Positions 53,055 to 61,636 of a stretch of 64,000 nucleotides of DNA are shown in pieces. Position 1 is the first letter of the stretch. Each line of letters starts with the position of its first letter. Below the pieces are notes generated by a model that was not told the DNA's origin, searched no databases, and was given only the letters and a program-made list of their open reading frames with translations. The DNA lies in the NCBI GenBank assembly GCA_963743035.1, contig CAVUOB010000003.1:186001-250000 (forward strand), given 5' to 3'. The DNA is from PALSA-911 sp963743035 (GTDB lineage: Bacteria; Pseudomonadota; Alphaproteobacteria; Acetobacterales; Acetobacteraceae). The translations under genes were made by a program, and so were the position numbers.

Positions 53055-54301
53055 CTGCGTCTGCGGCCGTTTCCCTCCGCCGGCGGGAAGCGGCGCAGCA
53101 GCCGCAGCATGATCGCCATCGCCGGCAAGGCAGCGAACATGCACAGCGTATAGAACCATACCCAGCCCAGCGCCCCGGCCAGGAACCCGGAAAACCCGCC
53201 GATCGTATGCACGGCGATCGCGGCCAGGGAGGACAGCAGCGCGTAATGCGTCGCCGTGAACGCAATCGAGCACAGGCCGGACAGATAGGTCAGGAACGCC
53301 GCGTCGGCCATGCCCTGGGCAAACGCCTCGGTCAGCACGGTCGCGTACAGGACGGAATGCGCCCCGGCGGAATTGGCCAGCACGACATACATCGCCATCG
53401 CCACGGTCTGCGCCCAGCCGGTCCACAGCAAGGCCCGCCCGACCCCGATCCGCAGCACCAGCCAGCCGCCCAGCGTCAGCCCCGCCAGCGTCCCGCCCAG
53501 CGAAAACGGCCCGATCGCCGCGATCGCCTCCCGCTGGAACCCCAGGGAACGATAGAACGGCGCGGTCATGATGCCGGCCATCGCCTCGCCCAGCTTGAAC
53601 AGCGCGACGAAGGCCAGGATCGTCCAGGCGCCCGGACGCGACAGGAATTCCAGGAACGGATCGACGATCGCCGCGCGCAGGCGGCCGAGCGCCCCCACCG
53701 CCACCGCGCGCGCCGCCGCCACCGGCTCCGGCGCCAGCAGCGTCACCGGCACCCCCAGCGCGATCAGCCCCGCCGCGCACAGCAAGGCCGCCGGCCAGCC
53801 GACCACGCCCGCCGCCGCGATCACGGCGGACGTCGTGATCAGCAACGCAATGCGGTACCCCCACACATACACGGCCAAAGCCGTGCCCTGCAGCCGCTCC
53901 GGAAACACCTCGATGCGCCAGGCGTCGATCGCGATGTCCTGGCTGGCCGACAGAAACGCCACCAGCGAAGCCGCCGCCACCGCGAGCAGCGGCGCCGAGG
54001 CCGGATTGGACAAGGCCAGCAAAACCGCCGCCAGAACCAGCGCCGGCTGAATGGCCAGCAGCCAGCCCCGCCGCCGCCCGAACCGCGCCAGCCCGAACGG
54101 CGCCGAAGCCTGGTCCAGAATCGGCGCCCACAGGAACTTCAGGGAATAAGCCAGGCCAATATTCGCCGTCAGCCCGATCGCCGCCAGCGACACGCCGCCC
54201 TCCGACAACCAAAGCCGAAAGGTGAACCCGGACAGCGGCAGCGGCAGCCCAGCCACAAACCCATAAGCCCCCATCACCAGCAACCGCCGATCGACCCTCA
54301 T
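53051..54301 (-). CDS. AmpG-like muropeptide permease (MFS)
   Basis: The 416-residue protein begins MRVDRRLLVMGAYGFVAGLPLPLSGFTFRLWLSEGGVSLAAIGLTANIGLAYSLKFLWAPILD, a match to AmpG-type inner-membrane permeases. It has SASQDIAIDAWRIEVFPERLQG and GMADAAFLTYLSGLCSIAFTATHYALLSS. AmpG imports anhydromuropeptides for cell-wall recycling; related carriers import siderophores. It lies downstream of ftsK on the same strand, separated by palindromic element 6, whose outer arm touches this gene's start codon. Confidence 0.9.
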   Translation of the reverse strand: MRVDRRLLVMGAYGFVAGLPLPLSGFTFRLWLSEGGVSLAAIGLTANIGLAYSLKFLWAPILDQASAPFGLARFGRRRGWLLAIQPALVLAAVLLALSNPASAPLLAVAAASLVAFLSASQDIAIDAWRIEVFPERLQGTALAVYVWGYRIALLITTSAVIAAAGVVGWPAALLCAAGLIALGVPVTLLAPEPVAAARAVAVGALGRLRAAIVDPFLEFLSRPGAWTILAFVALFKLGEAMAGIMTAPFYRSLGFQREAIAAIGPFSLGGTLAGLTLGGWLVLRIGVGRALLWTGWAQTVAMAMYVVLANSAGAHSVLYATVLTEAFAQGMADAAFLTYLSGLCSIAFTATHYALLSSLAAIAVHTIGGFSGFLAGALGWVWFYTLCMFAALPAMAIMLRLLRRFPPAEGNGRRRS

Positions 54302-54568
54302 GCGGGGTTGGGCCCCGGGTTGGGCAAGCAAGGAAGGCCAGGGGCGCTTTGCCCCTGGACCCCGCCAGAGGGCGGAGCCCTTTGGAAACCCCGACTGTTT
54401 TCTTGAAGAAGGGGGCTGGCATCTGTTCGTGCTGCAGCACGGTCTCGGAAGCCCCCTTCTTCAAGAAAACAACCGGGGTGTCCAGAGGGCTCCGCCCTCT
54501 GGCGGGGGTCCAGGGGGCAGAGCCCCTGGCCTTCCTTGCCTTATCCATCCCAGCCCCACCCCGCATCA
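54299..54568. repeat. Mirror-symmetric modular palindromic element 6
   Basis: This element spans from the AmpG-like start codon to the ftsK stop codon. Outer arms are CATGCGGGGTTGGG and, reading in from the other end, GATGCGGGGTGGGG. Modules are GCCAGGGGC..GCCCCTGG, CCAGAGGGCGGAGCCCTTTGG and the mirror copy CCAGAGGGCTCCGCCCTCTGG. The central stem GTTTTCTTGAAGAAGGGGGC (54397-54416) pairs perfectly with GCCCCCTTCTTCAAGAAAAC (54451-54470). Its loop holds GTGCTGCAGCAC. The same 20-bp core stem is used by element 7. Confidence 0.88.
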
Positions 54569-57078
54569 GTCGTCGTCGTGGGTGCGGCGGATGAGGATTT
54601 CGCGTTTGCCGACGTGGTTGGCCGGGCAGACGATGCCTTCCTTTTCCATCTGCTCGATCAGCTTGGCGGCCCGGTTGTAGCCGATGTTGCAGGTGGCGCT
54701 GGATGAAGCTGGTGGAGGCCTTGCCTTCGCGCGCGACCACGGCGACGGCCTGGTCGAACAGGCCCTTTTCGCCGTCCGACGCCGCGGCGATGCCGGACAG
54801 CGCCTGGTTGGAGCCGTCGTCCTCCACCGCTTCGGTGACTTCCTCGACATAGGCGGGCTCGCCCTGTTCGCGCAGGAAGGCGACGACGTCCTCCACTTCG
54901 CGGTCGGAGACGAACGGGCCGTGCACGCGGGTGATGCGTCCGCCGCCCATCATGTAGAGCATGTCGCCCATGCCCAGCAGCTGTTCGGCGCCCTGTTCGC
55001 CGAGGATGGTGCGGCTGTCGAACTTGCTGATCACCTGGAAGCTGATCCGGGTCGGGAAGTTGGCCTTGATGGTGCCGGTGATGACGTCCACCGACGGGCG
55101 CTGCGTCGCCATGATCACATGGATGCCGGCGGCGCGGGCCATCTGCGCCAGGCGCTGCACCGCGGCCTCGATCTCCTTGCCGGCGACCATCATCAGGTCG
55201 GCCATTTCGTCGACCACGACGACGATGAACGGCAGCGGCTCGAGCGCGAGCGGCTGTTCCTCGAAGGTCGGGCGTCCGGTGTCGGGGTCGAAGCCGGTCT
55301 GCACGCGGCGGGTGACGACCTCGCCCTTGGCGCGCGCCTCGGCCACGCGGTCGTTGTAGCCGCCGACATTGCGCACGCCGAGCTGGCTCATGGCGCGGTA
55401 GCGCCGCTCCATCTCGCGCACCGTCCATTTCAGCGCGGTGACGGCCTTGGCCGGTTCGGTGACGACCGGCGCCATCAGATGCGGGATGCCCTCGTAGACC
55501 GACAGCTCGAGCATCTTCGGGTCGATCAGGATCAGCCGGCACTGATCCGGCGACAGCCGGTAGAGCAGGCTGAGGATCATGGCGTTGACGCCGACCGACT
55601 TGCCCGAGCCGGTGGTGCCCGCGATCATCAGATGCGGCATGCGGGCGAGGTCGGCGACCACGGCCTCGCCGCCGATGTCCTTGCCGAGCGCCAGCGACAG
55701 CCGGCCCGCGTGCTTCTGCGCGGCCTCGGCGGCCAGCACCTCGCTGAAGATACACGGTCTCCCGCTTCGCGTTCGGCACCTCGATGCCGATGACGTTGCG
55801 GCCGGAGACCGTGGCGATGCGCACGGCGGCGACCGACGAGGCGTGCGGGCGATGTCGTCGGCCAGGCCGATCACGCGGGCGCTGCGGATGCCCGGCGCGG
55901 GTTCGAGCTCGAACAGCGTGACCACGGGCCCGGCGCGGATAGGCGACGATGCGGCCCTGCACGCCGTAATCGGCGAGCACGGTTTCCAGCCGTCGGGCGA
56001 CGGCCTCCAGCGCGTCCGCGCTCGGCCCGACGGCGCCGTGGGCCGGGGCGGGCTTGAGCAGGGACAGCGGCGGAAAGCGCCAGCCGCCCTCGGCCAGCGG
56101 CAGGGAGATCTGCTCGGGCTTCGCCCTGGACGCCGGCGCCTTGGCGGGTTTGGCCGGGCGCTTGTCCAGCATGGCGGCCAGGCGGTTGCGGGGCTCCGGC
56201 GGCGGCGGCGGTTCGTCGGCGATCTCGGGCTCCGGCCGGCGCGTGATCGCCCGAGCGAGTGGCGGGGGCCGGGGCGCGGAGCACCGGCTCGGACCGCCGC
56301 GGCTCGGGGGCGTCGCCTCCTCCTCCCTGCGGCCGCGGAACAGGCGCGCGACCGGAGCCAGGACCGCGCCCAGGCCGCCGCTGGCGCGGGCGAAGAAGCC
56401 GGCGGCGCTGCGCCCGCCGGAGAAGGAGTGGCGCGCGGCGGTGCCGGCGGTGCGCCCGGCGACCGAGCCGACCACCCGCCATTCGCCGAAACTGAGGCCG
56501 AGCGTCAGCAGGCTCAGGCCGAGCGCCAGAACCAGGCCGAGCGGCCAGATGGCGATCGGCGCCCAGGCCCCCAGCAGGGGCCGGCCCGCGTCCAGCGCGG
56601 CAGTGGCGAGCAGCCGCCCGACCGCGCCGCCGGGGCCGGCGACGGTCGGCCAGGGAATGGCCGCGAGATGGCCGGGCGCCGGCAAGGCCGCCAGCACGGC
56701 GCCGAGCGCCGGCATCGCCGCCAACAACGCGACGATCCGCACCGCCGGCGAGCCGATGCCGCGACGCGAGGCGATCCGCCAGGCCCAGGCCAGCATGGCA
56801 ATGCCCGGCAACGCGCCGGCCAGGCCGAAGCCCTGCAGCAGCAGGTCCGACACCACCGCGCCAGGCGGCCCGGCCAGGTTGCTGGTGCCCCGCGTGGTCG
56901 CGGTGTTCAACGAGGGATCGGCCGGATTATGGCTGGCCAGCGCCACCAGCAGGGCCAGCCCGGTCAGGCCCAGCCCGATGCCCACCAGTTCACCCGTCCG
57001 CCGGCGCATGAGCGAGCGCAGCGCGGGCGATGCCAGACGGCGGGAGGGGACGGTACTGGGGCGGACGACAACGGCCAT
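54566..57078 (-). pseudogene. ftsK: DNA translocase FtsK, at least four frameshifts as sequenced
   Basis: The N-terminal region has four to five membrane helices. A Pro/Arg-rich linker follows, then the motor: GRLSLALGKDIGGEAVVADLARMPHLMIAGTTGSGKSVGVNAMI (Walker A), FIVVVVDEMADLMM (Walker B). The C-terminal gamma domain is FIQRHLQ/IGYNRAAKLIEQMEKEGIV. Clear breaks lie near 55940, 55848, 55750 and 54690; three of the four are explained by one extra base. Others in the linker (about 56260-56330) cannot be resolved. The span fits about 837 residues, normal for FtsK. It moves DNA at the septum and is usually essential, so sequencing error is suspected. Confidence 0.9.
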
Positions 57079-57225
57079 GCAGGATTGTTCCAGGGCGGCG
57101 TGGCAAGGAAGAATCGAACCGGTACAGGTTCAAGCTGGCGGGTAGATATACCCGAGAACCCCTTGACGCGCGACCGGAAATCGCCCGGCGCGCCAGCGCC
57201 CTAGACCAGTCGGCGCACCCGCGCC

Positions 57226-57837
57226 TCAGACCGGCCGGCGCCCCCGCAGCGCGGCCGCCAGCGTGCCGTCGTCCAGCACATCCAGCGCCCCGCCGACCGG
57301 CACGCCCTGCCCGACCCGGCTGACAGTGACCCCGAACGGCCGCAACCGGTCGGTCAGCCAATGCGCCGTCGTGGCGCCGTCCACGGTGGCGCCGAGCGCC
57401 AGGATCACCTCGTTGACGCGCGACTGCGCGGAATTATGCCCCTCGCTGACCCGGGCCAGCAGCGACGCCACGTTCAGATCCTCCGGCCGGGTGCCCGCCA
57501 GCGCCGAAAGCGTCCCGCCCAGCACGTGGTACAGGCCACGATGCACATGCGCGCGCTCCAGCGCCCACAAATCGCCCACCCCCTCCACCACGCAAACCAG
57601 CGTCCGGTCGCGGCCGGGATCGGCGCAGATGGTGCAGGGATCGCGGCTGTCCAGATTGCCGCAAAGCGAACAAGGCCGCACCGCCCGCGCCGCATCCTGC
57701 AAGGCACTGGCCAGCGGCAACATCTTCGTGTCCGGATGCTGCAACATCCTCAACGCCGCGCGGCGCGCACTGCGCGGCCCAAACCCCGGCAACTTGGCCA
57801 GCAACCCAATCAACCGCTCCACCTCCGGCCCGCCCAT
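57226..57837 (-). CDS. recR: Recombination mediator protein RecR
   Basis: The 203-residue protein has the helix-hairpin-helix LAKLPGFGPRSARRAALRML, the zinc finger CSLCGNLDSRDPCTIC, and the Toprim segment LVCVVEGVGDLWALE. It continues with YHVLGGTLSALAGTRPEDL and ends with a region containing TDRLRPFGVTVSRVGQGVPVGGAL, a complete RecR. It works with RecF/RecO to load RecA at gaps. In most alphaproteobacteria it follows ybaB closely. Here a 275-base palindromic element separates the two, so recR may need its own promoter or depend on readthrough. Confidence 0.96.
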   Translation of the reverse strand: MGGPEVERLIGLLAKLPGFGPRSARRAALRMLQHPDTKMLPLASALQDAARAVRPCSLCGNLDSRDPCTICADPGRDRTLVCVVEGVGDLWALERAHVHRGLYHVLGGTLSALAGTRPEDLNVASLLARVSEGHNSAQSRVNEVILALGATVDGATTAHWLTDRLRPFGVTVSRVGQGVPVGGALDVLDDGTLAAALRGRRPV

Positions 57838-57841
57838 GGGT

Positions 57842-58115
57842 CAGTCCTGACGGGAGGGATTAGGGATAGTAAGCAAGGCCAAGGGGCTCTGCCCCTTGGA
57901 TCCCCGCCAAAGGGCTAGCCCTTTGGAAACCCCAGACGTTTTCTTGAAGAAGGGGGCTGGCTCGGTCCGTGCCGAGGCACGGGCAGGTCCGCCCCCTTCT
58001 TCAAGAAAACACCCGGGTGTCCAGAGGCTCCGCCTCTGGTGGGGGTCCCAAACTTGAAGCACAGGGGGGCAACGCCCCCTGGCCTTGCTTTGCCAGCCCA
58101 AATTCCCACCCGTCA
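57842..58115. repeat. Mirror-symmetric modular palindromic element 7
   Basis: This element lies between ybaB and recR inside what is normally one operon. The outer arms CCTGACGGGAGGGA (57846) and CCCACCCGTCAG (58104-58115) mirror each other; the latter includes the ybaB stop. Modules are GCCAAGGGGCTCTGCCCCTTGG and its counterpart, CCAAAGGGCTAGCCCTTTGG facing CCAGAGGCTCCGCCTCTGG. The central 20-bp stem GTTTTCTTGAAGAAGGGGGC (57938-57957) pairs with 57991-58010. The loop contains GTGCC..GGCAC. Confidence 0.88.
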
Positions 58116-58436
58116 GAACGGCAGCTTCAGGCCGGCGGGGAGGTCGAGGCCGCCGGTTACGTCGCGCATGGCTTCGGCGGTGAGTCCTTCGAGCTTGCGC
58201 TTGGCGTCGGCGTGGGCGGCGACGATCAGATCCTCGATGGTTTCCATTTCCGCGGGGTCGGCGAGTTTGGGGTCGATCTTCACCCGCTTCAGCTCGCTCT
58301 TGCCGTTCATCGTCACCCGGACCATGCCGGCGCCGGAGACGCCCTCGACTTCCATGCTTTCCAGCTTGGCCTGCATTTCCGCCATCTTGGACTGCATTTG
58401 CGAGGCCTGCTTCATCAGGCCGGCCAGGTTCTTCAT
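58113..58436 (-). CDS. YbaB/EbfC nucleoid-associated protein
   Basis: The 107-residue protein begins MKNLAGLMKQASQMQSKMAEMQAKLESMEVEGVSGAGMVRVTMNGKSELKRVKIDP, the full YbaB signature with a helical arm and a small beta core. It binds DNA as a dimer and is nearly always encoded between dnaX and recR. Its ATG overlaps the dnaX stop (ATGA). No unusual features. Confidence 0.95.
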   Translation of the reverse strand: MKNLAGLMKQASQMQSKMAEMQAKLESMEVEGVSGAGMVRVTMNGKSELKRVKIDPKLADPAEMETIEDLIVAAHADAKRKLEGLTAEAMRDVTGGLDLPAGLKLPF

Positions 58437-60283
58437 GCGTCGAACTCCTCAGGTAGGTCGTCATTGAAGTATTCACCCGCCGGTTCCGCTTCCAGGGGGG
58501 CGAAGTCGGGCATGTCCGGCGGCGCCTCGGGGACCGGCAGGCCGTAGGCATCCATGTTGTCGTCATGCACGGCTTCGATCCGCGCGCCCGGGAAGGCTTC
58601 CAGGATGGCGCGGACCAGCGGGTGGTCGGCGACGGCATTGCGCCGCTGCTTGTCGGCGGCGTCGCCCTGCACGGCGATGGTGGGTTCGCCGGCTTCCTTG
58701 GACACGGCGATGGTCCAGCGCGTGCCGGTCGCTTCCGACAGCAATGCGGCGAGGCGCGACGACAGGTCGCGCGGCGCGTCCGGTTCCGGGCGCAGCTCGA
58801 TCACCGGCGGGGCGAAGCGGACCAGGTGCACGGAGTGCAGCAGCTGGGCGTGCAGCAGCGCCTCGCGCTTTTCGGCCACCAGCGCCACCACGTCGCGGAA
58901 ATGCCGCAGCTGCGGGCCGGCCTGTATTGGCGCGGGCGCGGCCATCTGCATGCCGCCGCCGGCCACCGCGCGGGCGCCGCCGCCATTGGGGGGCGGTGCG
59001 GCGGAGCCGGTGAGGACGCCGGCCGGGTTGGCGGCCAGCCGGCGCACGAGGTCGCCGGGCGGCGGCAGGTCGGAGACGTGGCACAGCCGGATCAGCACCA
59101 TCTCCGCCGCGGCGCGGCGATCCGGCGCGGCTTCCACCTCGCCGATGCCCTTCAGCAGCATCTGCCAGGCGCGCGCCAGAGCGGGCACCGACAGCTTGTC
59201 GGCCAGCGCGGCGCCGCGGGAGCGTTCGGCCTCCGGCAATTCGGCCGAGTAGCGCAAGTGCGGGACGGATTTCAGCCGCGTCAGGACATGGATCAGTTCC
59301 AGCACGTCGCCGAGCAGCACGCCCAGATCGGCACCGCGCTCATGCGCGCGGTCGGTGATCGCCAGGGCGTCGGCCGGCTTGCCGGCGAGCACGGCCTCCA
59401 GCACGTCGAACACCGCTTCCCGGTCGGCCAGCCCCAGCATGTCGGCCACCGCCTCGGCGGTGATTTCCCCCTCAGCCTGAGCAATCGCCTGGTCCAGCAG
59501 CGACAGCCCGTCGCGCACCGAGCCGTCCGCGGAGCGGGCGATCAGGTCGAGCGCGCCGGCTTGGACGGCGATGCCCTCGGCGGCGGAGATCTTGGCGAAA
59601 TGCTCGGTCAGCTCGCTCACCCGCACCCGCCGCAGGTCGAAGCGCTGGCAGCGCGACAGCACCGTGATCGGCACCTTGCGGGTTTCTGTGGTCGCGAAGA
59701 TGAACTTCACGTGCGGCGGCGGTTCCTCCAGCGTCTTCAGCAGGGCGTTGAAGGCGTTGCGCGTCAGCATATGGACTTCGTCGAGGATGAAGACCTTGGT
59801 GCGCGCCTGCATCGGGCGGAAGCGCACCGCCTCGATGATCTCGCGCACCTCCTCGATGCCGTTGTTGGAGGCGGCGTCCATCTCCACCACGTCCGGATGC
59901 CGGTCGGCCAGGATGGCGCGGCAATTGTCGCAGACGCCGCAGGGATCGGCGGTCGGCCCGCCATTGCCGTCCGGGCCGATGCAATTCAGCGCGCGGGCGA
60001 TGATGCGGGCGGTCGTGGTCTTGCCGACGCCGCGCACCCCGGTCAGCATGAACGCATGCGCGACGCGCCCGGTCGCGAAGGCGTTGCGCAAGGTGCGCAC
60101 CATCGCCTCCTGTCCGATCAGGTCGTCGAAATTGGCGGGGCGGTATTTGCGCGCCAGCACCCGATACGGCGCGGCCTGGGGGACAGGCGCGGCGGCCGGG
60201 AGATCGTCGCCGAACAGCCCGGGACCCGCCGGTGGCGGCGGGATATCGTCCTGGGGCGGATCATCCTGGAACAGGCCGGACAT
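58433..60283 (-). CDS. dnaX: DNA polymerase III subunit gamma/tau
   Basis: The 616-residue protein has YRVLARKYRPANFDDLIGQEAMVRTLRNAFATGRVAHAF, Walker A LTGVRGVGKTTTARI, zinc-binding CGVCDNCRAI, IFILDEVH-type Walker B (VFILDEVHML) and the sensor LEEPPPHVKFIFATTE. The region after about residue 380 is the tau-specific part with the alpha-binding C-terminus. It is the clamp-loader ATPase. I do not see an obvious slippery heptamer for making gamma. It is followed by ybaB with a 4-base overlap and preceded by the SRP RNA gene. Confidence 0.96.
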   Translation of the reverse strand: MSGLFQDDPPQDDIPPPPAGPGLFGDDLPAAAPVPQAAPYRVLARKYRPANFDDLIGQEAMVRTLRNAFATGRVAHAFMLTGVRGVGKTTTARIIARALNCIGPDGNGGPTADPCGVCDNCRAILADRHPDVVEMDAASNNGIEEVREIIEAVRFRPMQARTKVFILDEVHMLTRNAFNALLKTLEEPPPHVKFIFATTETRKVPITVLSRCQRFDLRRVRVSELTEHFAKISAAEGIAVQAGALDLIARSADGSVRDGLSLLDQAIAQAEGEITAEAVADMLGLADREAVFDVLEAVLAGKPADALAITDRAHERGADLGVLLGDVLELIHVLTRLKSVPHLRYSAELPEAERSRGAALADKLSVPALARAWQMLLKGIGEVEAAPDRRAAAEMVLIRLCHVSDLPPPGDLVRRLAANPAGVLTGSAAPPPNGGGARAVAGGGMQMAAPAPIQAGPQLRHFRDVVALVAEKREALLHAQLLHSVHLVRFAPPVIELRPEPDAPRDLSSRLAALLSEATGTRWTIAVSKEAGEPTIAVQGDAADKQRRNAVADHPLVRAILEAFPGARIEAVHDDNMDAYGLPVPEAPPDMPDFAPLEAEPAGEYFNDDLPEEFDA

Positions 60284-60335
60284 GCGGGGCGGACATTAGC
60301 CGCAGCGGCGGCCACCTTCTGATATGGACCGTTGC

Positions 60336-60439
60336 GGGTGGGAGGCCGACTAAACGACCCGAGCGGAAACTCGTTGCGGCTGCTTCCTTCCGGACCTGAC
60401 CGGGTTGGCGAGGCGCCCGTCCGCCGCCGACCTCCCACG
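60336..60439 (-). ncRNA. ffs: Small signal recognition particle RNA (4.5S type)
   Basis: On the minus strand the conserved domain IV reads GGTCAGGTCCGGAAGGAAGC followed by AGCC, with the GGAA tetraloop and asymmetric loop expected for SRP RNA. The ends GTGGGAGG and CCTCCCAC pair to close the molecule at about 100 nucleotides. It binds Ffh for co-translational membrane targeting. It sits directly upstream of dnaX on the same strand, as in other alphaproteobacteria. The exact 5' and 3' ends are estimates. Confidence 0.95.
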
Positions 60440-60443
60440 CCTT

Positions 60444-60472
60444 CATATCATGTTTCTCGCGCTTGGCCACAA
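60444..60472 (-). promoter_or_regulatory. Promoter of the SRP RNA gene
   Basis: On the minus strand TTGTGG (60472-60467) is followed by a 17-base spacer and GATATG (60449-60444). The predicted transcription start falls 5 to 7 bases later, at the beginning of the SRP RNA. It may also drive dnaX-ybaB. Confidence 0.6.
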
Positions 60473-60547
60473 CCCGCTGCGCCACCCCCCGCACGATTGA
60501 ATTGAACCCCGCCTTGCTCCCCCCTCCCCGCGACAGAAGCCCACCCT

Positions 60548-60580
60548 GCTTCCCCCTCTCCCCCCGGGGAGAGGGAGGGG
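60548..60580. repeat. C/G-rich dispersed hairpin repeat, copy 2
   Basis: CTGCTTCCCCCTCTCC runs into CCCTCTCCCC / GGGGAGAGGG with a two-base loop, a 10-bp perfect hairpin. It lies upstream of nudC. The start of the unit is shared with copy 1 at 44361-44403. Confidence 0.6.
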
Positions 60581-60694
60581 TGAGGGGGCCAATCGCGGGG
60601 GGCCCGACCGTTGCCGCAAACCCGCACCCGTGGCACGGTCCGCCCGAAAAATCGCATAACCGAAAAATCGCAATATCCTCGTACGGGCGGAACC

Positions 60695-61624
60695 ATGACC
60701 CTGATCCTTGCCAGCCGAACCAACGTCTATTCCGGCAGCCCCCTCGCCCGCGTCGGCGAGAAGCGGGAGGACGATGCCTGGATCGAAGCGGCGCTGAAGC
60801 ATCCCGACAGCCTGTTCGTGCCGGTCTGGCGGGCCCGCTCGCTGATCCGCGGCGCCGACAACGGCGGCAAGCCGGAAGCGGTGTTCGTCACCGGCGAAGC
60901 CGCCAAGGAACTGCACATGGCCGGCGGCCCCTGGAGCTTCCTCGGCCTGCGCGACGGCCGGGCGGTATTCGCGATCGATGTCAGCCATGTCGACGATCCC
61001 CTGCCGCTGCTGCCGGCGGATGTCGCCAAGTTCATCGATCTGCGCAATGTCGGCAGCGCCGTCGGCAATGAGGACGCCTCGATCCTCGCGCATGCCCGCG
61101 GCCTCATGCACTGGCGGGTGAAGCACCGCTTCTGCGGCGTTTGCGGCGCGCCCTGCGAGGCCAAGACCGCCGGGCACATGATGCAGTGCACCGCCTGCAA
61201 CACCCAGCATTTCCCGCGCAGCGACCCGGCGGTGATCATGCTGATCCATCGCGGCGACAAGGCCCTGCTCGGGCATTCCACCCGTTTCCCGAACGCCCGG
61301 ATGTATTCCACCCTGGCCGGCTTCGTGGAGCCGGGCGAAACCCTGGAGGAAGCCGTCCGCCGCGAGGTGATGGAGGAAGTCGGCGTGACCGTCGGCGACG
61401 TGTTCTACCACTCCAGCCAGCCCTGGCCCTTCCCCGCCAACATCATGCTGGGCTTCTACGGCGAGGCGCTGAGCGAGGACATCACCCCCGACCCCTCCGA
61501 GCTGCAGGACGCCCGCTGGTTCACCCGCGAGCAGATGCGTAACTGCGACGAGCACGGCTTCCAGCTGCCCAGGCTGGACAGCATCGCCCGCCGCCTGATC
61601 GAGGACTGGCTGGCGGCAGGTTAG
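60695..61624 (+). CDS. nudC: NAD+ diphosphatase (NudC)
   Basis: The 309-residue protein has a zinc ribbon (FCGVCGAPCEAKTAGHMMQC..C) followed by the Nudix box GFVEPGETLEEAVRREVMEEVGV and the NudC-specific SQPWPFPANIMLGF. It hydrolyses NADH/NAD to NMN and AMP and removes NAD caps from RNA. ATG 60695 opens MTLILASRTNVYSGSPL, as in relatives. It is convergent with the downstream MFS gene, whose stop lies 13 bases away. Confidence 0.95.
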   Translation: MTLILASRTNVYSGSPLARVGEKREDDAWIEAALKHPDSLFVPVWRARSLIRGADNGGKPEAVFVTGEAAKELHMAGGPWSFLGLRDGRAVFAIDVSHVDDPLPLLPADVAKFIDLRNVGSAVGNEDASILAHARGLMHWRVKHRFCGVCGAPCEAKTAGHMMQCTACNTQHFPRSDPAVIMLIHRGDKALLGHSTRFPNARMYSTLAGFVEPGETLEEAVRREVMEEVGVTVGDVFYHSSQPWPFPANIMLGFYGEALSEDITPDPSELQDARWFTREQMRNCDEHGFQLPRLDSIARRLIEDWLAAG

Positions 61625-61636
61625 GCAATCGACGGT

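Noticed and set aside
51822..55925. 1367-residue open frame on the minus strand
   Set aside because: It joins an out-of-frame stretch of the AmpG-like gene, element 6 and one shifted frame of ftsK; only the ftsK part has family signal, and the length is a by-product of high GC and frameshifts.
57090..57140. tRNA-like GGTTCGATTC motif on the minus strand
   Set aside because: The flanking bases do not form a T-stem and no acceptor or anticodon arms can be drawn.
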